Part shown: positions 1 to 6,919 of the stretch, in pieces | How the letters are laid out: each line of letters opens with the position of its first letter | How positions within the stretch are numbered: the first letter of the stretch is position 1 | Source of the DNA: Hyphomicrobiales bacterium | GTDB lineage: Bacteria; Pseudomonadota; Alphaproteobacteria; Rhodospirillales; JACKKN01 | Assembly: GCA_024236415.1 (NCBI GenBank) | Contig: JACKKN010000002.1 | Location: 372,001 to 436,000 of the forward strand | Length of the DNA stretch: 64,000 bases | Reading direction: 5' to 3' | The notes under the pieces: generated by a model | Told to the model about the DNA's origin: nothing | Databases searched by the model: none | What the model saw: only the letters and a program-made list of their open reading frames with translations | Program-made: the position numbers and the translations under genes

Positions 1-360
1 TGCGGCCATCATCTCGGGCGCCAGGCGGCCCGGCTCGGGGGCCGGCGCCGGCGGCGGCGCCACGGCGTCGTTGGCAGCCAGATTTCCGGGGGCGGCCCGG
101 TTTCCGGGGGCGCCCAGGTTTCCGGGGGCGGCGCCCGGCGCCGGCGCCTGGACCGTTCCGGAGGCCGTTCCCCGGTCCTTTCCGCGGGCGTTCGCGGGTG
201 CGCCGCCGCCGGCACCCCCGCCCAGGGTGCCGACCAGGCCGGCGCCCGGTATTGCGTTTCCGTCGTCTGCGGCGCCGGGGTGGGCACCGTTGCCGGGCCC
301 CGGACGGGGGCCGAAAATGAACTCTCTCACATCACCTCGCTCGGAAACCGGCTCCCCCAT
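1..360 (-). CDS. Unknown protein with low-complexity N-terminus, 5' part only
   Basis: The minus strand stays open from an ATG at 360 to the left edge of the window, so only about 120 N-terminal residues are visible. The protein starts MGEPVSERGDVREFIFGPRP and then becomes a Gly/Ala/Pro/Asn-rich low-complexity stretch with a short repeat of the type APGN(L/R). This frame is preferred over others here because it begins with a normal mixed-composition segment and its repeat gives a sensible Gly/Asn-rich linker, whereas the alternative frame gives an Arg/Pro-rich chain. An in-frame GTG at 384 is an alternative start; neither has a strong ribosome binding site. I do not recognise the family. The composition suggests an extended linker ahead of a folded domain outside the window. 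Confidence 0.5.
   Translation of the reverse strand, partial: MGEPVSERGDVREFIFGPRPGPGNGAHPGAADDGNAIPGAGLVGTLGGGAGGGAPANARGKDRGTASGTVQAPAPGAAPGNLGAPGNRAAPGNLAANDAVAPPPAPAPEPGRLAPEMMAA
81..136. repeat. Three-unit tandem repeat inside the left-edge gene
   Basis: Three consecutive units of about 18-19 bases share the core TTTCCGGGGGCG. On the minus strand they encode APGNL, APGNR, APGNL. The period is a multiple of three within the coding frame, so copy-number change would lengthen or shorten the linker without a frameshift. Confidence 0.6.
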
Positions 361-886
361 GGGAGCGGCTTCCCGCTCGTCCACCTCGTTGCGGGCAGCC
401 GCGCCACAGCCCCTTGCACGGCCCACCGCGCCGGCCCCCGGCTTGCGCGGTTGCCCCCGCGCGCCCGCTCCGGCGCCGGTATTGTACACTGCAAAGGTGC
501 GGGAAGCGACAGCTTCGTGTAGCCCCGGGAAATTCACCCGCGGCACGTGCATGCCCCGCCGGTCCTTTCCAGCATGGAGGACTCGCGGGGCGGCGGCGGG
601 CGGGCGCCGCATGGTCCGCGGCGGCCCTGGAAGCGTCGGTTTTGTTGACAGTTTCGCGCGCCTTGGCGGCCGGACGCCTCGCGGCATTCGCATAACCCGT
701 TAATCCGGCTCGTTTTCCCATTCCAGGAACGGTTCTTGCAAGCGCCCATTGCCCGCTGCAGAGGACCGGCCCCGCGAGGGAGGGAACCGGCCCCGGCACC
801 ATCCCAGGGGCCGACCCGGGAATGGCGCGCGCGAACCTGGCCGTCGAACGCCGACGGCGCACCGCACTGACAAGGGAGAGCACCGC
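361..886. other. Divergent intergenic region, 526 bp
   Basis: This lies between the left-edge minus-strand gene and the PEP-CTERM gene. No open frame in it has convincing coding character. Around 690-740 it is less GC-rich and holds the sigma-54-like site listed separately. I see no clear terminator or repeat in the rest. Confidence 0.5.
725..740 (+). promoter_or_regulatory. Possible sigma-54 (-24/-12) promoter
   Basis: The sequence AGGAACGGTTCTTGCA has GG and GC separated by exactly 10 bases and matches TGGCACG-N4-TTGCA at all but two fixed positions. It lies about 150 bp upstream of the PEP-CTERM gene. PEP-CTERM genes in other proteobacteria are known to be driven by sigma-54 with a PrsR-type activator, which makes the location meaningful. 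The assignment to this gene is inference. Confidence 0.4.
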
Positions 887-1573
887 GTGACACCGAAACT
901 TGCAAGGACGCCCCTGATCGGGCTCGCCTTCGTTCTTGGCCTGGCCTGCGCCCTGCTGCCGGACCGCGCCGCCGCCGTCGTGATCAACACCAAGGCCACG
1001 GGCTATCTGGGAACGGTATCCGCCTTCCTGAACCCGCCCCTGGCGTCCGACAGCGTCTTCACCCTGGACGTGACCTTGGACATCGGCGGCCTGCACGGCG
1101 TGGAGTCCATGACCGGCACCGACATTTCGGGGACCTTCGACGTCGACGGGATGACCTACAACCTCTCGACCTTCCTGGGCGGCGGCGCCACGACGACCAA
1201 CCTGGACGGGACCGCGCGCGAGGTCGGCGTCTTCCTGGGCGGCAGTGGCCCGTCCATCAACGGCCTCGTTTTCTCCAACCTGGCCCTCTACTTCGCCGGC
1301 AACGTCCCGCCCCTGCCGGTCGGCGGCGCGTTCAGCGACTTCATCCTGGCCAACGACATCGACCTGCAAAACCTGTCCGTCTTCCTGACCTTCGAGCAGA
1401 CCGTGCCCCCCTTCCTCTCCGCCTCCGCCGACAACCTGGTCTACGACAACGGCTTCCGGCGCCTGAACGAGACCTATTCGACCAACGCCGTGCCGGAACC
1501 GGCGACCGCGGCCCTGCTGCCGCTGGGCCTCGCCCTGCTGGGGTTCGCGCGGCGGCGGCGGCGGGATGGGTAA
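887..1573 (+). CDS. PEP-CTERM sorting domain protein
   Basis: This exported protein of 228 residues has an N-terminal signal peptide (hydrophobic run after a short basic segment, cleavage probably after an AAA motif near residue 27). Its C-terminus is a classic PEP-CTERM signal: VPEPATAALLPLGLALLGFA followed by a cluster of Arg. Such proteins are recognised by an exosortase (EpsH/XrtA family) at the inner membrane and sent to the surface or extracellular matrix. The body is Gly/Thr/Asn/Asp-rich and reads as beta-strand; no enzyme motif is visible. The GTG start at 887 is chosen because AAGGGAGAG lies 6-7 bases upstream and the signal peptide begins there. No exosortase gene is in the window. 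Confidence 0.85.
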   Translation: MTPKLARTPLIGLAFVLGLACALLPDRAAAVVINTKATGYLGTVSAFLNPPLASDSVFTLDVTLDIGGLHGVESMTGTDISGTFDVDGMTYNLSTFLGGGATTTNLDGTAREVGVFLGGSGPSINGLVFSNLALYFAGNVPPLPVGGAFSDFILANDIDLQNLSVFLTFEQTVPPFLSASADNLVYDNGFRRLNETYSTNAVPEPATAALLPLGLALLGFARRRRRDG

Positions 1574-1731
1574 TACCGGGCCGCAACAACATTGACCTGT
1601 TGAGACGGCCTGCCTGCGCCGTCGGCAAGGAGCGTACGACGCCGCGATGCGGGGCAAGCCGTGCGGGACGGCGTCCGGCGGGCCTGGCGGGGACCACATG
1701 GTCCGACCAGGGGCCTCCGGCGGGGCGCCCG

Positions 1732-2853
1732 TCACATGATCCCGGCCAGGCGGCAGATGGTGCGCATCTGGATCTCGTTGGTGCCTTCCGAGATGGGATA
1801 GAGCCGCGCGTCGCGGAAGAAGCGGTTGATGGGCGACTCGTTGATGTAGCCGGCGCCGGCGAAGATGCGCATGCCCTGGTCGGTGATGGAGACCGCCGCC
1901 TCGCTGGCCACCAGCTTGGCCATGCAGGCCTCCATCAGGGTCGGCGCCCCGGCGTCGTACTGGCGCGCCGAGTCGTAGACGTGCAGCTTGGCCGAGCGGA
2001 ACTCGGTCAGCATCTGCGCCAGCTTCATCTGGATGATCTGGTATTCGTTGATCTTGCGGCCGAAGGTCCTGCGCTGGGACGCGTAGTCCACGGCCAGGTC
2101 GAGCGCGCCGCGGGCCACCCCCAGGCTGCGCGCGGCGTGGGTGATGCGCCCCTCCTCCAGCAGCTCCATGATGTTGGGCATGGCCTGCCCGGCCTCGCCG
2201 AGCAGGGCCGAGGCCGGCACGACGCAGTCCAGGAACACGGCGCCCGTCTCCATGGAGCGGTGGCCGAGCTTGTCCATCTTGTGGATCTCCACCCCCTCGG
2301 TGTCGGTGTCGACAAGGAACAGGCTCAGCCCGTCGCGCCGCTTGTCCCGGTCCGTGTAGGCGACCACGATCATGTAGTCCGAGCAGGGTGCGCCGGTGGC
2401 GTAGAGCTTGCTGCCGGTGATGCGCCAGCCGTTGCCCTCGGGCTTGGCGGTGGTGCGCAGGGCCAGCACGTCGGACCCGGCGTCGGGCTCGGTCATGGCG
2501 AAGGCCGAGCCGGTGTCCCCGGCCAGGGTGGGCTTCAGGTAGCGTTCCTTCTGCGCGCCGGTGCCGACCCGGACCAGCATGCGCGCGCCGAGCCCGTTGA
2601 GCCCCGAGGCCAGCCCGGCGCAGACGCTGGCGAACTCCTCGATGGCGATGCACTGGAACACCATGGGCGCCCCGGCCCCGCCGAATTCCTCCGGCGCCGT
2701 GATCCCCAGCAACCCGGCCTTCCCGGCGATCTTGCGCAGCTCCCGGGGGTAGACCCCCGTCCGTTCCGCCGCGTCGATGCGCGGCGCGATCTCCTTGGCC
2801 GCAAATCGGCGGCAGACGTCGCGGAACTGGGTTTCCTCTTCCGATTCGAGCAT
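1732..2853 (-). CDS. Acyl-CoA dehydrogenase family protein
   Basis: A complete acyl-CoA dehydrogenase of 373 residues, FAD-dependent, oxidising an acyl-CoA thioester to the 2,3-enoyl-CoA and passing electrons to ETF. The FAD/substrate signature FAMTEPDAGSD is present. The C-terminus carries RTFGRKINEYQ, FAGAGYINESPINRFFRDAR and PISEGTNEIQ, in which Glu356 is at the usual catalytic-base position. Length is normal. The ATG at 2853 is chosen over upstream codons because AAGAAGGA precedes it and the family N-terminus (ESEEETQFRDVCRRFA) starts there. The substrate cannot be read from sequence; short- or branched-chain acyl-CoA is typical for this subgroup. It converges with the PEP-CTERM gene and stands alone. 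Confidence 0.88.
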   Translation of the reverse strand: MLESEEETQFRDVCRRFAAKEIAPRIDAAERTGVYPRELRKIAGKAGLLGITAPEEFGGAGAPMVFQCIAIEEFASVCAGLASGLNGLGARMLVRVGTGAQKERYLKPTLAGDTGSAFAMTEPDAGSDVLALRTTAKPEGNGWRITGSKLYATGAPCSDYMIVVAYTDRDKRRDGLSLFLVDTDTEGVEIHKMDKLGHRSMETGAVFLDCVVPASALLGEAGQAMPNIMELLEEGRITHAARSLGVARGALDLAVDYASQRRTFGRKINEYQIIQMKLAQMLTEFRSAKLHVYDSARQYDAGAPTLMEACMAKLVASEAAVSITDQGMRIFAGAGYINESPINRFFRDARLYPISEGTNEIQMRTICRLAGIM

Positions 2854-3062
2854 GGGGGAGTCCTTCTTGGTTGTGGTGCGGGGCAGCGCGGCGTGCCGGA
2901 CGGCGCCGGGGGAGTCTAGCGGGGAACGGGGGAAATGCGCAGGCCGGGCCATTTCATTTTGCCACGATCCCTCCGGCAAGGGGGTTTCCCGGGACACGGA
3001 AGGGACGTACTCTGGGCCAACGGGACCCGGAACGCGGGACCCGGAGAGCGGGAGGCGGGGAC

Positions 3063-4145
3063 ATGGGGAACACCGGCAACCGGGGCGCCCCGCGCGCCCG
3101 CCGCATCGCGGCGCCCGGGGGACGCCCCAACCCCAACCGGGGCCCCGCCTGGCTCGCGGCCACCTGCCTGATGCTCGCCTTGGCCGCCTGCGGCGACCCG
3201 CGCCAGGAAGAGCTCGAACGCCAGTGGGCCCAGGCGGTGCGGCAGGACACCGTCGCCGGGTACGTGGCCTTCCTGGCCGGCCAGCGGAAAGGCGAGGACG
3301 GCGCCGTGGGCGAGCACCGCCTGCACGGCAACAGCGGCGACCGGCGGTCCCGGGTCGCCGCCGGGCGCATGTTCGAACTGGCCCTGGACACGGCCCGGGG
3401 CGCCTGCCCGTTCAGGACCGTTTACGTCGATCTGCGCCAGGACATCCGCAACGTGGCCCCCCCGTTCGCCCTCGACCGGTCCGGCCCCGGCGAAGTCATG
3501 GCCCAAATGGGGGTCGACTTCACCGTGGGCCGCACCTTCGACCGGGCCGAGGCCGACGAGGTCCTGGTCCTGAGGCTTGGCGGCACCGGGGAGAAGCTGA
3601 CCTACGGCGGCTTCGGCGACGGCAAGGGCACGGTGACCATGGTCGGCGGCGGCACGGTCCAGGGCGAGATGTGGTTCGCATCGCGGCCCCGGTCCAAGGC
3701 CGCCTTCAAGGGCAGCTACCGCCAGGCCGTGGCCAGCCGCGTGGAGGCCGACCACGCCGCCAGGGTCTTCCCCCGTGCCCTGGAGCTGGCCCTGGACAAC
3801 GCCGGCTTCGCGGCGAAGTTCGCCGGCCTGGTCTACGACCTGTGCGGCCCGGCGGCGGGCGCCCTGGTCTATTTCGGCACCGCGGTCCGCGCCCACCGCC
3901 CGTCGAAATCCGTGGACCCGGGCCTGGAACGCCGCATGGCCGCCGACCTGGACCGCGTCCGCCCCGCCGCCACCGCCGCCGCCTTCGGCTCCCACGGCCA
4001 CATCCTGCCCTACGACCGCTCGGACAAGGCCGGCCGGTTCCTCCTGAACACCGTGACGGACGGCAAGGACACCCTCGCCGCCGCGCTCAAGAATACGCAC
4101 CCCGGCGGTAAGCTCCCGGAGTGGCTGGCGGCGGAAGCAAAGTGA
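3063..4145 (+). CDS. Putative lipoprotein of unknown function
   Basis: This 360-residue protein begins with a basic Arg/Pro-rich segment, then a hydrophobic stretch ending in the lipobox LALAAC, so Cys43 is probably lipidated and the protein anchored in a membrane facing the periplasm. Immediately afterwards a charged helix (RQEELERQWAQAVRQDTVAGYVAFLAGQ) resembles the repeat-like helices of periplasmic adaptor proteins. The rest is a mixed alpha/beta region that I do not recognise. The start is supported by GGGAGGCGG ending 4 bases upstream. The basic extension before the hydrophobic segment is longer than usual. It is diverged from the acyl-CoA dehydrogenase and followed by the foreign Mrr gene. 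Confidence 0.6.
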   Translation: MGNTGNRGAPRARRIAAPGGRPNPNRGPAWLAATCLMLALAACGDPRQEELERQWAQAVRQDTVAGYVAFLAGQRKGEDGAVGEHRLHGNSGDRRSRVAAGRMFELALDTARGACPFRTVYVDLRQDIRNVAPPFALDRSGPGEVMAQMGVDFTVGRTFDRAEADEVLVLRLGGTGEKLTYGGFGDGKGTVTMVGGGTVQGEMWFASRPRSKAAFKGSYRQAVASRVEADHAARVFPRALELALDNAGFAAKFAGLVYDLCGPAAGALVYFGTAVRAHRPSKSVDPGLERRMAADLDRVRPAATAAAFGSHGHILPYDRSDKAGRFLLNTVTDGKDTLAAALKNTHPGGKLPEWLAAEAK

Positions 4146-4243
4146 ATGGAGCACGTACGCACCAGAGATCGGGAAGTGTCAAACCTGCTGATCCCGTTCC
4201 CGGTGGTCGTCCTGGGTCACCGACCCTATGCCGGCAAAATTTT

Positions 4244-5905
4244 TTAGGACATGTTCAATTTAGCTTCTTTTAGGTCAATTCGTGCCTTGTGCCCGTGTTT
4301 TTCAAGCAAATGCAATAAATTCGAACCATTTAGCAAAGTTATCGGCTTTCCTTTTGCAAATTCGTAAGCATCAGGGCCATAGTTTGCTGTTGTTACAAGT
4401 ATTCCTTTTGTAGCACCTTCATTCATAATTGTTCCATAAAGATCTCGTACTGATGAAACACCAACAACGTTAGTATATCTTTTTGCCTGAATAACAATCT
4501 TTCCACCTCTAATTGGATCTGGATCAAAAGCAATTGCATCCACACCACCATCTTTACTTGCTTGTGTGATTTTGACTTCACCGCCTGACAACAAAAACTC
4601 CTTCTCAAAGATCTCGCGAATCAAATTTTCAAAATCTTTCCAGTCCATTGACGCCAAATTGTCAGATTCATCCATTCCATCAGCCACACTATATGCTGAA
4701 ATAAAACGCCGATCTTCTTTGTTTATATTAATAATTGGAGCCACGGGTGACAAACCATGCAATTTGCTACTTCCTACACCCTTGAGCTGATTAAAGCATG
4801 CTTTAGGATCAACTCTCTCAAGATTGATTGCAAGGAACTCATCTCTTGAAGCCTGGACTGACATGATACACGCCCGAGCATCTTGACCGGTTGCTTTATC
4901 GATTGAATCAATCCATCCGTTAAACACAATGGACTTGATGGAATCAATTAAATCCGCCTCATAGAGTTCGTGAATCGTGCGCAACGAAATTTGATACAAT
5001 AGGGAGTCATAGATCTTATTCACTGCGGAATCGGAAAGTCTTGATTCGTTAAATTCATCCTTTGAAGCCACATATTTTACGGCCTTTACTGAAGGAATTA
5101 TTGAGATATCTGGCAGGGAGTAATCCAAAACCAAAACCCCCGTTTCAGGCTGCCATTCGATATCCCATTCTTGTGGAAAATAATCTGGATACTTAGAATT
5201 CGCCAACACCATTTCGCAATAGTCTAGAATCGCGTCGGATACGTGATTATTGTATTGTTCTTTCTTACGCATAATATCTTCATTTCTTTTTTGTTGTTCT
5301 TCTTCGTATTTTGCTCGATCATTTTTCCATTTATCGACGTTAATTTCATAGTCTTTTTCATTTTTCTGATTTCGAGATTCTATTTGTGCCTTTTCCTTTG
5401 TCCATCGCTGCCAAGCAGAATCAAATTTATTTTTTGCCTCTTCTTCTTTCTTTTTTCTCTTTCCGGAAAAAAGTTTATCTAGGAATCTAATGTCTGCCTT
5501 AAACTCTTCGTCTGTTATTTTCGGTTCTTTGGGAGTTTCAAACAATTTTCCTGAAGAGGGCATTTTTTCTTGAAATGGGGTGCTATCGAGCAGAGAATCC
5601 CAATCAATCGCGTCATTGATGCTAAGAGTTTGCAATAATACGCCCTGCAACTCCTCGATTAATTTTTCGGCCTCTAGGGTTTTTTGAGCTGCCAGAGCTA
5701 TTTTTTCTTCTTTACTTTTTAATGCCTTTTCCTTTTGCTTTCTTGTTTTTTCAACTTTTTGTTTCTTGCGCCACATTTCATCCCAAGTACGCTGCTGTGC
5801 AATCGCTTTTTGCTCCACGACAGACCGGTCTGTCCCTTTAATATGGCGATACTTGTTGAGACCATCATGATGTATTTCAATTTCCCAAAACTGTCGATAC
5901 GCCAT
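4244..5905 (-). CDS. Mrr-type restriction endonuclease with coiled-coil N-terminus
   Basis: This 553-residue protein has a C-terminal Mrr catalytic domain (residues about 425-535). The PD-(D/E)xK-like core is visible as DGGVDAIAFDPDP, with Asp456, followed by KIVIQAKRY, with Gln473 and Lys475. In this family it cleaves DNA, often modified DNA, and serves in defence. The N-terminal half is Lys/Glu/Gln-rich coiled coil (about 30-80 and 150-230), and residues about 240-410 form an unknown middle domain. The gene is strikingly AT-rich with Lys/Asn/Ile-biased codons in a 70% G+C setting, a strong sign of recent transfer. AGAGGT lies 8-9 bases upstream of the ATG. No methyltransferase is adjacent, which fits a type IV (modification-dependent) enzyme, but that is inference. 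Confidence 0.8.
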   Translation of the reverse strand: MAYRQFWEIEIHHDGLNKYRHIKGTDRSVVEQKAIAQQRTWDEMWRKKQKVEKTRKQKEKALKSKEEKIALAAQKTLEAEKLIEELQGVLLQTLSINDAIDWDSLLDSTPFQEKMPSSGKLFETPKEPKITDEEFKADIRFLDKLFSGKRKKKEEEAKNKFDSAWQRWTKEKAQIESRNQKNEKDYEINVDKWKNDRAKYEEEQQKRNEDIMRKKEQYNNHVSDAILDYCEMVLANSKYPDYFPQEWDIEWQPETGVLVLDYSLPDISIIPSVKAVKYVASKDEFNESRLSDSAVNKIYDSLLYQISLRTIHELYEADLIDSIKSIVFNGWIDSIDKATGQDARACIMSVQASRDEFLAINLERVDPKACFNQLKGVGSSKLHGLSPVAPIININKEDRRFISAYSVADGMDESDNLASMDWKDFENLIREIFEKEFLLSGGEVKITQASKDGGVDAIAFDPDPIRGGKIVIQAKRYTNVVGVSSVRDLYGTIMNEGATKGILVTTANYGPDAYEFAKGKPITLLNGSNLLHLLEKHGHKARIDLKEAKLNMS

Positions 5906-6151
5906 GATCTTGACCTCTCATCTGTAATGGTAAACGCAGAACTCAGTCTTAGTTCGCTGCGGGGATTGCGAGACACACTCCTGAATTCTACCGCCTCTAT
6001 TCCATGGCAAAAAGGACAAGGGGTCTCAGACTCGGTCCAAGCTGCCGGGCTTTTGCCATTTCCATCCGCCCGATTTGCAAAATTTGACTACTTCCATGGC
6101 CTTCTCCATTTTTGACGCGAAATTCTGGCATTTCTTGCGATCTCTGGCAAT

Positions 6152-6174
6152 CTTGCCATGTAAACATTGGCAAG
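6152..6174. promoter_or_regulatory. Dyad next to the copy-A promoter
   Basis: CTTGCCATGT-AA-ACATTGGCAAG forms two nested inverted repeats (CTTGCC/GGCAAG and ATGT/ACAT) with one unpaired T. It ends two bases before the -35 box of the promoter at 6177, where an operator would be expected. TGGCA/TGCCA motifs also recur in the 30 bases upstream. The copy at 34020 lacks this dyad. Confidence 0.4.
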
Positions 6175-6176
6175 GC

Positions 6177-6231
6177 TTGAAACGGGATCGATTCGGACTA
6201 TATTCCTCTCAGCTCTTTGCCATTGTAAATC
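6177..6231 (+). promoter_or_regulatory. Sigma-70-like promoter plus boxA-like leader, copy A
   Basis: TTGAAA (6177-6182), a 16-bp spacer and TATATT (6199-6204) form a good -35/-10 pair. GCTCTTTGCCATTGTAAAT follows directly and resembles the boxA antitermination signal GCTCTTTRACA of rRNA and CRISPR leaders. The whole 55-bp block recurs with few differences at 34020-34074. Both hexamers and the boxA-like core are identical in the two copies, while the spacer varies, which argues for constraint on promoter and leader. Confidence 0.55.
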
Positions 6232-6500
6232 AGGTAGTCGCCGCCGGCACGATCCGCGGGGTTTGGTGGGTTGGCCGGCGATGGATGGGAGATGGCGGGC
6301 CGCCGGGGTTGGCGGCCGGGGCCGTTCATTCGTGTTGATCCGTGTTCATCCGTGTCGAATTCACCGAAGCCGGCCGGCCTGGCGCGGGGTGTTTGGACGA
6401 CAAATGACGACATTTTCTCGACGAAAACGGCGGGTTTTTCGTGTTCTCAGGGGGTTGTCATGACGACATTGGGGTCAAAACCGGGTCGAAAGAGGCCGAA
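6211..6500 (+). ncRNA. Candidate structured RNA, copy A (disrupted)
   Basis: Downstream of the promoter, a 21-base block at 6396-6416 containing GACGACAAATGACGAC is identical to 34127-34147. It is followed by a 7-bp hairpin ACGAAAA / TTTTCGT (6421-6427 with 6436-6442) whose loop starts CGGC, and by GACGACATTGGG, matching GACGACATCGGG in the other copy. ATGACGAC (6404-6411) can pair with GTTGTCAT (6454-6461). Compared with copy B there are about 110 extra bases between boxA and the conserved block, and these contain the CCGTGTTCATCCGTGT repeat. No open frame is conserved between copies. The 3' end is not defined. Confidence 0.35.
6325..6357 (-). repeat. Dispersed repeat (CACGGATGAACACGGAT family), copy 1
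   Basis: Read on the minus strand this is GACACGGATGAACACGGATC followed by a degenerate CACGAATGAAC. A matching copy lies at 32745-32782. It sits in the segment that copy A of the RNA element has and copy B lacks, so it probably arrived by insertion. Repeats of this general kind are known from many bacterial genomes; their function is unclear. Confidence 0.65.
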
Positions 6501-6540
6501 ACGGGGCCGAAAGGGAGTTTGACCGCAACAAATTGGGGGG

Positions 6541-6640
6541 AACCACAGAGGCACAGAGACACAGAGAAGATAAAGAAAGCGCTGCGCGCGGCCTTTCGGT
6601 CTCGCTGGCCCTTGCTCTGTGCCTCGGTGTCTCTGTGGTT
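6541..6640. repeat. Large imperfect hairpin of the CACAGAG repeat type
   Basis: The left arm at 6541-6565 (AACCACAGAGGCACAGAGAC and five more bases) pairs with 6616-6640 over 25 positions with three mismatches, two of which fall at G/A alternations. The arms enclose a 50-base loop. Arms of this sequence occur as dispersed palindromic repeats in many unrelated bacteria. The loop is GC-rich and shows no open frame. Confidence 0.65.
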
Positions 6641-6721
6641 CAGAAAAAAAGGGCGCCCCAGCGGAGCTCGTGATCCGTTTGTTTTGCGCTCAGGCGCCGC
6701 TCCGCCCTCCGGGCTGGGCTT

Positions 6722-6894
6722 GCGCGCCAGGGCGCGCGGCGGCCGGTCGGCCTTGCCGGGGCCCGGTTGGGCCCCGGTCTGGAGCCCTTCCGGCGGGGAT
6801 AGGGCGCTGGCCGGCTCTGTTAGCGGGTCCGGCGGACCCGGCAAGGCCAAGGGCCGCCCGAGCCTATGCGAGGAGCCTAGGGGTCACAGACCCC
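6722..6894. other. Cluster of GC-rich stem-loops beyond the hpd stop
   Basis: Perfect stems are at 6722-6737 (GCGCGC, CAGG loop), 6756-6777 (CCGGGGCCC, GGTT loop, GGGCCCCGG), 6825-6839 (GGGTCCG/CGGACCC) and 6880-6894 (GGGGTC/GACCCC). A 12-bp stem, GGCCTTGCCGGG (6749-6760) with CCCGGCAAGGCC (6837-6848), closes the middle ones and competes with one of them. There is no T-run, so a standard intrinsic terminator is not shown. The set could end hpd transcripts or be a repeat-derived fold. Confidence 0.45.
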
Positions 6895-6919
6895 GCCCGG
6901 CGCTTGAGGGGCAGAAAGA

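Larger units (their letters stand above)
5906..6919. other. Gene-free 1-kb mosaic of repeats and hairpins
   Basis: This stretch lies between the Mrr gene and the end of hpd and has no credible gene. Its first 250 bp share the low G+C of the Mrr gene. From 6152 it contains a dyad, a promoter with boxA-like leader, a dispersed repeat, a conserved block with hairpin, a large CACAGAG hairpin and a series of GC-rich stem-loops, each listed separately. Nothing downstream on the plus strand before 8113 could use the promoter as an ordinary gene promoter. Confidence 0.7.

Noticed and set aside
1691..1704. GGACCA-CA-TGGTCC inverted repeat between convergent genes as terminator
   Set aside because: The stem is 6 bp without a T-run on either strand; not distinguishable from chance at this G+C.
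332..2653. A 773-codon minus-strand frame from the left edge across the PEP-CTERM gene
   Set aside because: It lies antisense to the PEP-CTERM gene and in the wrong frame of the acyl-CoA dehydrogenase; the composition is that of a shadow.
5906..6100. Minus-strand frame upstream of the Mrr gene containing ESETPCPFCHGIEAVEFRS
   Set aside because: The CPFCHG segment looks like a zinc knuckle, but there is no ATG after the upstream TAG and the frame runs out of register into the Mrr gene. It may be a remnant; not enough to call.
6541..6640. CRISPR-like array from the repeated CACAGAG units near a boxA-like leader
   Set aside because: There are only two arms in inverted orientation and no regularly spaced direct repeats or cas genes.
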